NCBI GenBank assembly: GCA_031772625.1
Contig: CM062808.1
Coordinates: 144,252,605-144,316,604 of the forward strand
DNA from: Pinus tabuliformis
Taxonomy: Eukaryota > Streptophyta > Pinopsida > Pinales > Pinaceae
Direction of reading: 5' to 3'
DNA length: 64,000 nucleotides
Shown here: in pieces, positions 58,666 through 64,000 of the stretch
Position numbering within the stretch: position 1 is the first letter of the stretch
Layout: the number at the start of each line of letters is the position of its first letter
The notes under the pieces: model-generated
The model's database searches: none
What the model saw: the letters and a program-made list of their open reading frames with translations, nothing else
What the model was told of the DNA's origin: nothing
Program-made: the position numbers and the translations under genes

Positions 58666-59093
58666 ATGTCGTCGTTCACCTTAGCATATGTAGGATACGC
58701 GAATGGTGCCAGTCGTCACACACGGCACATTGTGTCAGCTGCTTGGGTCATCTACACACCCGAGTCGGAACTATTTTGCTCCGGGGGGGTCTTCTTGGTA
58801 CCGCCACCAACAATATTGTGGAGTACATGTCCATCATTTCACTTCTCACGAAAGCGTCATTAAGGGGAATATCCAATCTGGTGGTCAGGTTAGACTCTCA
58901 GCTAGTTGTTATGCAATTGACAAAGCATTATCACATTCGTAATCAAACCTTGTTACGTAACTATTTAAGGGTGCGCCTCATGGAACGTCGATTTGAAATC
59001 ATCACATATGAGGATGTTCCTCGAGAATTAAATACAGTCACTGATTAGTTAGCCAACTATGTATTGGATTGGCATTTGTCTCATTCTTTATAG
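58666..59093 (+). pseudogene. Archaeal-type RNase H of element C, catalytic Asp lost
   Basis: The ATG at 58666 follows CAATGCAG, again a splice-acceptor-like sequence. The first catalytic residue is changed: GYANGAS (AAT at 58702) instead of FADGAY. NNIVEY and RLDSQLV are kept. A run of seven G at 58783-58789 shifts the frame, and TAG lies at 59046. Overall it is parallel to 46412-46831 in B. Confidence 0.83.
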
Positions 59094-59193
59094 CATCATG
59101 CATGAGAAGTAAAACATTTACTAAAGTTAAAAATTTGTTACAAAAAACATTTAAAAACACATTTACACCACCAAAATACCAAAAAAGATATGT

Positions 59194-59196
59194 ATG

Positions 59197-59251
<55 letters not shown>

Positions 59252-59272
59252 ATATATATATATATATATATA

Positions 59273-59325
<53 letters not shown>
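59194..59325. repeat. (TA)n tract of element C
   Basis: About 130 bp of TA repeats with three interruptions, between aRNH and the antisense gene, as in B. The IY-rich frames here are artefacts. Confidence 0.95.
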
Positions 59326-59328
<3 letters not shown>

Positions 59329-59508
59329 TCGAAATCCAGTTTTTTACATCAAAATATTCCAAAACTTGGATGATTTAAGTACAAAATGGCTCAAAGCCCA
59401 GCTACAAGCACTCATATGGCTACACCAAAACACCTGCTAAAAAGAGCCTATTGCTCCAGAAAAGCTAAAACAACTCTAGCTACCCTCCGAAGAGGAACCA
59501 GAAACTGC

Positions 59509-60665
59509 TCAGGTACACCAATGGTGTGCCGCTGCATATGAGCAGGAATCTCCCTCATAGGAAGGGGGGGGGACACCCATAGTTAAACCCTCTAGGTTCC
59601 TCAGAACCTCGCGGAGACTGTCGGCATCGCCCCCTCCAGCAAGTAGTTGGCCACCTTGTTGTACATGGCGAGGTTCGCCTGTAGGTCGAACTGGCACCAC
59701 ATCTGTGTTAAGCATAAAAGTTTCATGTCAGTTCTTATTTCACCTTTAAAAAACATTACATATACATTCAAAAGCACAAAAATACTTAAGTATTGTCAAA
59801 ATTATTCTCACCTTGAGGACCCCAGTTGGTCTCGGGCAGTAGCATCAATTCTGGGTCACCGGTAAAGTCCATGCCTTCATAGGCATAGTCATAAACAATC
59901 AAATTTTGGCTACGGAGCCACTGGAAGAAGTCTTCGTCAAAAGAGTGTTGGATCGGGTCTCCTCCCATGAGAGGATCAAGTGATGACCAACGACCCTGCC
60001 TTGGCTCCCTCGGATCAAAGGGACCTAAGCTCACCTGTGGGTGCATGACAGGTACCGTCTCAAGGAAAAATGAGACTATGATAGTACCGTACCCAAAACT
60101 GTGTTGGGTACGGGTCTTGCATGCTGTTAATTCTACCTTCAATTGGCAAAGAATTGCTTCACACTAGTTGAACATCTATGGCTGGACACAGTCAACCGCA
60201 AGCAATAGTTGGGCCTTTGTCGCTACGTGGGGAATTTTTGACCCTGCTAACCGCTCAATCAACCATAAAACTGCCCTCATAGACCGAGATCAAATCCTCT
60301 CTATAGGGAGTCTGTTACTGACTAGTCCACTCTCAGAAATGTAGTAGATCTATACCATCTCTGAGGTAGATCATGGATCTGACCTGCCACCAGTGAGGTT
60401 TGCTTGTGCCCCACGACATGACAAACCAGTCAAAAAGTAAATGTCATCCTGGTCAATTGCCAGCGTCTGATCTCCAATCCTGAACACTTGCTCGGGTTCA
60501 TCCCAGCGCTAGATGATCCATCTCAGTAAATCCTCCTGTCCTTTCATTATCTCTAGCTTTTCATACTTCAATAAATTACAATGGTGCAATACAAGTATGC
60601 ATGTTGGATCATTTCGTATCAGCTACCTCATTGTCATGGGCCTGTTCTCTCCATAGGTGAGTCAT
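59509..60665 (-). pseudogene. Antisense spliced gene of element C
   Basis: Homologue of 47096-48335. It starts at the ATG at 60665 (MTHLWREQAHDNE; B has MAFVWQERMHDDND) behind acceptor TGTGCAG. Conserved parts: DDIYFLTGLSCRG (about 60400-60470), then a 118-codon open stretch (59786-60142) with FGYGTIIVSFFLETV and YAYEGMDFTGDPE. The intron 59811-59703 (donor AAG|GTGAGA, acceptor TTAACACAG) leads in frame to a last exon with EVLRNLEGLTMGVP. Stops and small shifts occur between 60180 and 60600. Function unknown. Confidence 0.76.
59703..59811 (-). other. Predicted intron of the antisense gene, element C
   Basis: 109 nt, minus strand, donor CAAGGTGAGAAT and acceptor CTTAACACAG. Phase 1 joining gives the reading frame that is homologous to the last exon in B. 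Confidence 0.68.
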
Positions 60666-61080
60666 TTCAGCCTGAAACCTGCACAAAATAACCCTCAAAA
60701 TAGTTAAAATGGGGAAAAAACACTTAAGGAATCCATGCATGAAGGTTTTAACTGTGCCCTACAACCCTAACGCTACCCCCAGTGCTGAACAAGGAGGATT
60801 AACGCCCTCTAGTGGCTCGTACAGAGTGTTTAACGCTCCCTATTGGCCATCTGGAGGGCGTAAGGCATAGAGCAAGGTTTCAGATCTCACTTGGGACTAA
60901 TGACACGTCAAATGGTTGCCTGGATCTCCTGCAATGGTCCGCGGAAAATCTGCTCGTCTTTAGTTCCAACAAGCTCTCACAAACTTCAAAATAGTGAAAG
61001 TGATGCATGTGAAAGCTTAAAGCATCTCCTTATATAAATTTGAGAGACATGATTTTTTGAAAATCATTAAACAACAAGTG
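60666..61080 (-). promoter_or_regulatory. Antisense leader and TATA box of element C
   Basis: The minus strand has TTTATATAAGGAG near 61028, a TATA box in the same relative place as in B. The leader contains four GCGTTA motifs (60765-60860: CTAACGCTAC, TTAACGCCC, TTAACGCTCC, GGGCGTAAGG), the same motif as in the LTR and 5' leader of this element. Confidence 0.55.
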
Positions 61081-61139
61081 GTCCATTCTCCATGATTTTT
61101 TTATCATGCATGAACCGATATTATAGGAATTGCTGCTTT

Positions 61140-62340
61140 TTTATACCTTTTTACCGCTTTTGATGAAAGTACTTTTAGGAATGAAAAGCAGTAATATCTA
61201 CATGCAATTCTCAATAGAGCACTTTTAGGGATATTTTATTGCTCTTTAAAAAATATAAACATCTCCAAGTTTTCATCGTTGCACTCATTAAATCTGTACA
61301 ACGATGGTCAGAGCACTTTTTGTGATATTTTATTGCTCTTTAAAAAATATAAACATCTCCGAGTTTTCATCATTACGCTCGTTAAATACATGCAACGATG
61401 CTCTGAGCAACTCTTTTTTGATCTTTTTCCATCTCATAAACTGAAAAAAAACCAAAGGAGCATTCTTTTTAGGTGCTTTTTTCTCGCTCTTTAAACTGAA
61501 AAAATCTTGAGCTTAGTCTTTATGCTCGTTAAACTTGATGAAGATGACCCAAGAATTCTTTTAGGTACTTTTCTCGATCGTTAAACCAAAAAATCTCGAG
61601 TTTTTGTTACTGGTATCGTTAAAAATATACGGCAGCAGCAAGAGCACTTTCTTTTTTGGGACCGTTTCTCGCTCTTAAATCGAAAAATCCCCAAGTTTTT
61701 CCCCTCCTTCGAGCTCGTAAAACTATGAAGAAGGGATGAGTCGTTCTTTGCCCTCTTTTTCTTGCTTACTAAACTGAAAAAGATACCCTGATTTTTCTTC
61801 ATTTGACTCATTAAAAATTTTGATGAAGGTTTTGAGTTTTTCGTTGTGTGACTCATTAAAAATTCACGATGAAAAACAAGTTTAGTCTATCGCCTCGTAC
61901 TCGTAATAAAATGAGGTTGAAATCTATTGAAACTAGGTTTCTCTTTATCCGGGTTCAATAGATTAACTTACGGGATTGTAACCGATCCGGGTATACTATT
62001 AACCTTTTTTCGCACCCGGTTAAGAACTATGACAAAGGGACCACCATGGAGTCTCTCTTTATGATCTTTTCAGGCTCTCTAAAAATGAAAAGACCACTGA
62101 GTTGTCTAGTCTGGACTCTTTAAATTACACAGACAAGATATAGAGTCGTTCTTTTTACGATACTTTTCAGACTCTTAAAACATGAAAAAATCGACGAGTT
62201 TGCCTGTCTGGACTCATTAAAATAATCAGATAGGGCAAAGAGTCGTTCTTTTTTGTGATCCTTTTTAGACTCTTTAAAAATGAAAAGATCGATGAGTTTA
62301 CCCATCTAGACTCATTAAATTAATCAGACGGGGAAAGTGG
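61140..62340. repeat. Long array of hairpins with conserved loop, element C
   Basis: About ten units of roughly 100 bp. Each unit has one hairpin with a T-rich/A-rich stem (ATATTTT...AAAATAT; CTTTTC...GAAAAG) and one with an individual stem around a loop like ACTCATTAAA. Examples: CATCGTTG 61274-61281 with CAACGATG 61299-61306; CCCTCCTTC 61702-61710 with GAAGAAGGG 61727-61735; CTTCAT 61797-61802 with ATGAAG 61823-61828. Frames across the array are not genes. Confidence 0.8.
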
Positions 62341-63432
62341 ACAATACAACTATATTCCATATTAGAAAGTGTGGTTTGGCAGCAATCGTTCCCTTGAACA
62401 TGGCACTCCCTCAGATAAACCTTCATTTTGATGGCCTCTTAATATGAACCCTACCAACCTATGAGTTTTTAGCCTATATACCCTAATTTAATTGTATCTT
62501 TGTATCCTAACACTCTGTAGTGTTCATGAGTCTAGTGCTATCTGGTTAAAACCATTGTCGTGCCTTCTATTGTTCAAGGGTTCCCATTTGTTTCCTCTAT
62601 CAACCGATCATACATATCCTTTCATCATGCCCTCTGTTGTTTAGACCCAAATGCTCAAAAGATTCCTCAAAAAAAAAAATCATTCTTGTCCGGTTTCATG
62701 TCGACTGATGTAGGACACATCATTGCCTACCTTTCGATAGGTTTCTTCCTATCGACTTCAACACTCTATCTAGGAAGATAACCTAGAAACACATTCAGTG
62801 CCTTGGTACTTGTAGACATTAGTGGTAGGTTACCTTGTGTTTGATCAGGGGTTTTCATTATTGGCTCCTGGTTAAGCGATTCTACGAGTGTTTGATGACA
62901 AAGAAATCTTTCACACTCACTAGTTTGCACTGTGCATCTTGGAGACCATCACCATTATCAGTGGCCTTCCTCGCATCTGTTAACGGTCTCCATTATTGAC
63001 TAGTAATCAGATGATTTCGTGCATGTTCGACATCAACACATATTTTTCACATGTATTGATCTATGTTGTTCAGTGAAGCAGAAATCAAGACCTTGGGTAG
63101 AGGCTTGCATCATTCAGCCTTGTTTCCTCTCCCAAGCTGCGGATATTGATTTTTGGAGATAGCTGTTTCAGGATGATTCTATTATGACACTGGATCTGCT
63201 CTGTGCTTATCAGTGGCCATCATTGTTATATCTCAGAAGAGAAAATTACTCTGACATAGCTACTGAGCATGGGAAAGCTGGACTCAGGACATGATTTTAG
63301 CAGTTTATATATATGTATGTTGTTGTATCAGGTTTTCCCTTGTCGCCCAAAGATTCTCTCTCTAAAAATTTTGACAGAAAATTACAGTTTTAGTAAAGTA
63401 TTTTGGCCATCGTCTCTTCCTCTCATCTCACA
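62341..63432 (+). other. Element C 3' untranslated region, no gene
   Basis: No coding sequence is supported. Parts resemble element B 49560-50620 in style (Cys/Phe-rich accidental frames, CTTTAGGGGGCAT at the end). Confidence 0.45.
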
Positions 63433-63446
63433 CTTTAGGGGGCATA
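63433..63446 (+). promoter_or_regulatory. Polypurine tract of element C
   Basis: CTTTAGGGGGCATA directly before the 3' LTR; same core as in element B. Confidence 0.72.
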
Positions 63447-64000
63447 TTTTATAGGACAAAATGACCTCCTCATCAACTCAAAGGTGAAAGACAGCATGAC
63501 TGAAGCAAAGACCATAATTGCAGGCCTTGAATCCACACTAACGCTGGTTTTGCATTGCTAACTTGCTTTATAAATCTTGTTACCAAGCATAGAGGAGTGT
63601 TAGTCACCCTGCTAACTCAAGTTGTTAGACCAGGGGGAGAGTTAGTGAAACTAAGAGATGTTCAGTGGGTCAAGCCAACAAATCTGCTCACAAATATCTA
63701 GATATTTATCCCTAAATTTGCTCAAGAAAAGCAGGGAAAGTCCCAAAAATCAAACTATTTGGGGAAATTCCAATCTGAAAAAGAAGGCAAAAGGGAAAGA
63801 GATGGAATAAGAGGCAGGTTCATTGCTTTTGCCCTAATGAACTCTAGGAGGAGCTTGGTAGCCCTAACTCGATTGCTACATAAGCAGTGAGAGGGCCATT
63901 TTGAAAGGGGTCAGAGCATTTGAAAGGATAGCCCACTAAGCTATTGTGAATTGTCATACACTTGAAGAAGTGAGATGAAAGAGAGAGAGAGGGAGGAAGA
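63447..64000 (+). mobile_element. Element C 3' LTR, partial
   Basis: It starts TTTTATAGGAC (TG lost to TT) and matches 51913-52466 with scattered changes. The window ends about half way, before the TATA box. Confidence 0.87.

Larger units (their letters stand above)
51913..64000 (+). mobile_element. Element C: Tat-type retrotransposon lacking RT, RNase H and integrase core
   Basis: The 5' LTR is 51913-52945 and the 3' LTR starts at about 63447 and leaves the window. In between are a tRNA-Arg primer site, leader, decayed gag, protease with an intact DEGAST, a deletion joint, the integrase C-terminus, aRNH, (TA)n, an antisense gene and a long hairpin array. The layout copies that of B, but the sequence is well diverged. 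It would need proteins from a full-length relative. The right end and target-site duplication are not visible. Confidence 0.88.

Noticed and set aside
61140..62340. CRISPR-like array
   Set aside because: Units are diverged hairpins without constant repeats and unique spacers, in a plant retrotransposon.

Overview
The window holds no recognisable host gene. It is a block of nested transposable elements from a large, repeat-rich plant genome. Evidence for a plant: an Athila-type Ty3/gypsy element with a tRNA-Asp primer site; Tat-type Ty3/gypsy elements with a tRNA-Arg primer site and a second (archaeal-type) RNase H after integrase; a plant-type LINE; and decay of CAG to TAG and CGA to TGA, as expected from CHG and CG cytosine methylation. 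The aRNH-after-integrase order is, as far as I recall, commoner outside flowering plants, so a gymnosperm or fern is plausible but not proven.

Layout. 1-7856: a solo Tat-type LTR (349-1487, TSD AGGTT), an LTR-like promoter region, a minus-strand Tat-like LTR with primer site (about 4021-5050) and a decayed coiled-coil gene (about 5096-6930). 7857-44578: a tandem duplication of about 10.2 kb. Each unit has LINE flank, 5' LTR, leader, gag and the start of pol of one Tat element (element B). Unit D1 is split by a Mutator-like element (12711-29035, TSD GACCAAGGGT), itself split by a 15-kb Athila element A (13181-28136, TSD GTATG). Unit D2 continues into the rest of B (36348-51781, TSD CACCC): integrase, aRNH, a (TA)n tract, a spliced antisense gene, a hairpin array, polypurine tract and 3' LTR. 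51787-51912 is the other side of the interrupted LINE. From 51913 to the window end lies element C, a second Tat element that lost RT, RNase H and integrase but kept gag, protease, aRNH, antisense gene, hairpin array and a partial 3' LTR.

Order of events read from the nesting: LINE, then B into the LINE, then tandem duplication, then the Mutator-like element into D1, then Athila into that. C entered the same LINE separately.

Most interesting: (1) A, B and C each carry their own short motif scattered through LTR, leader and the region of an extra non-gag-pol gene (A TTCTACAGGAA, B CGCGATGA, C GGAGCGTTAG), with hints of a fourth in the element near 4.5 kb. In A the motif is read in two codon frames and also lies in non-coding DNA, so it looks kept at nucleic-acid level. 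With an extra gene in each element, this resembles the VANC/motif anti-silencing arrangement of VANDAL DNA transposons; that link is inference. (2) B and C share an antisense gene with its own TATA box and a GT-AG intron of about 100 nt at the same place. (3) B and C carry arrays of hairpins with a constant loop (about RCTCRTTAAA) and changing but complementary stems.
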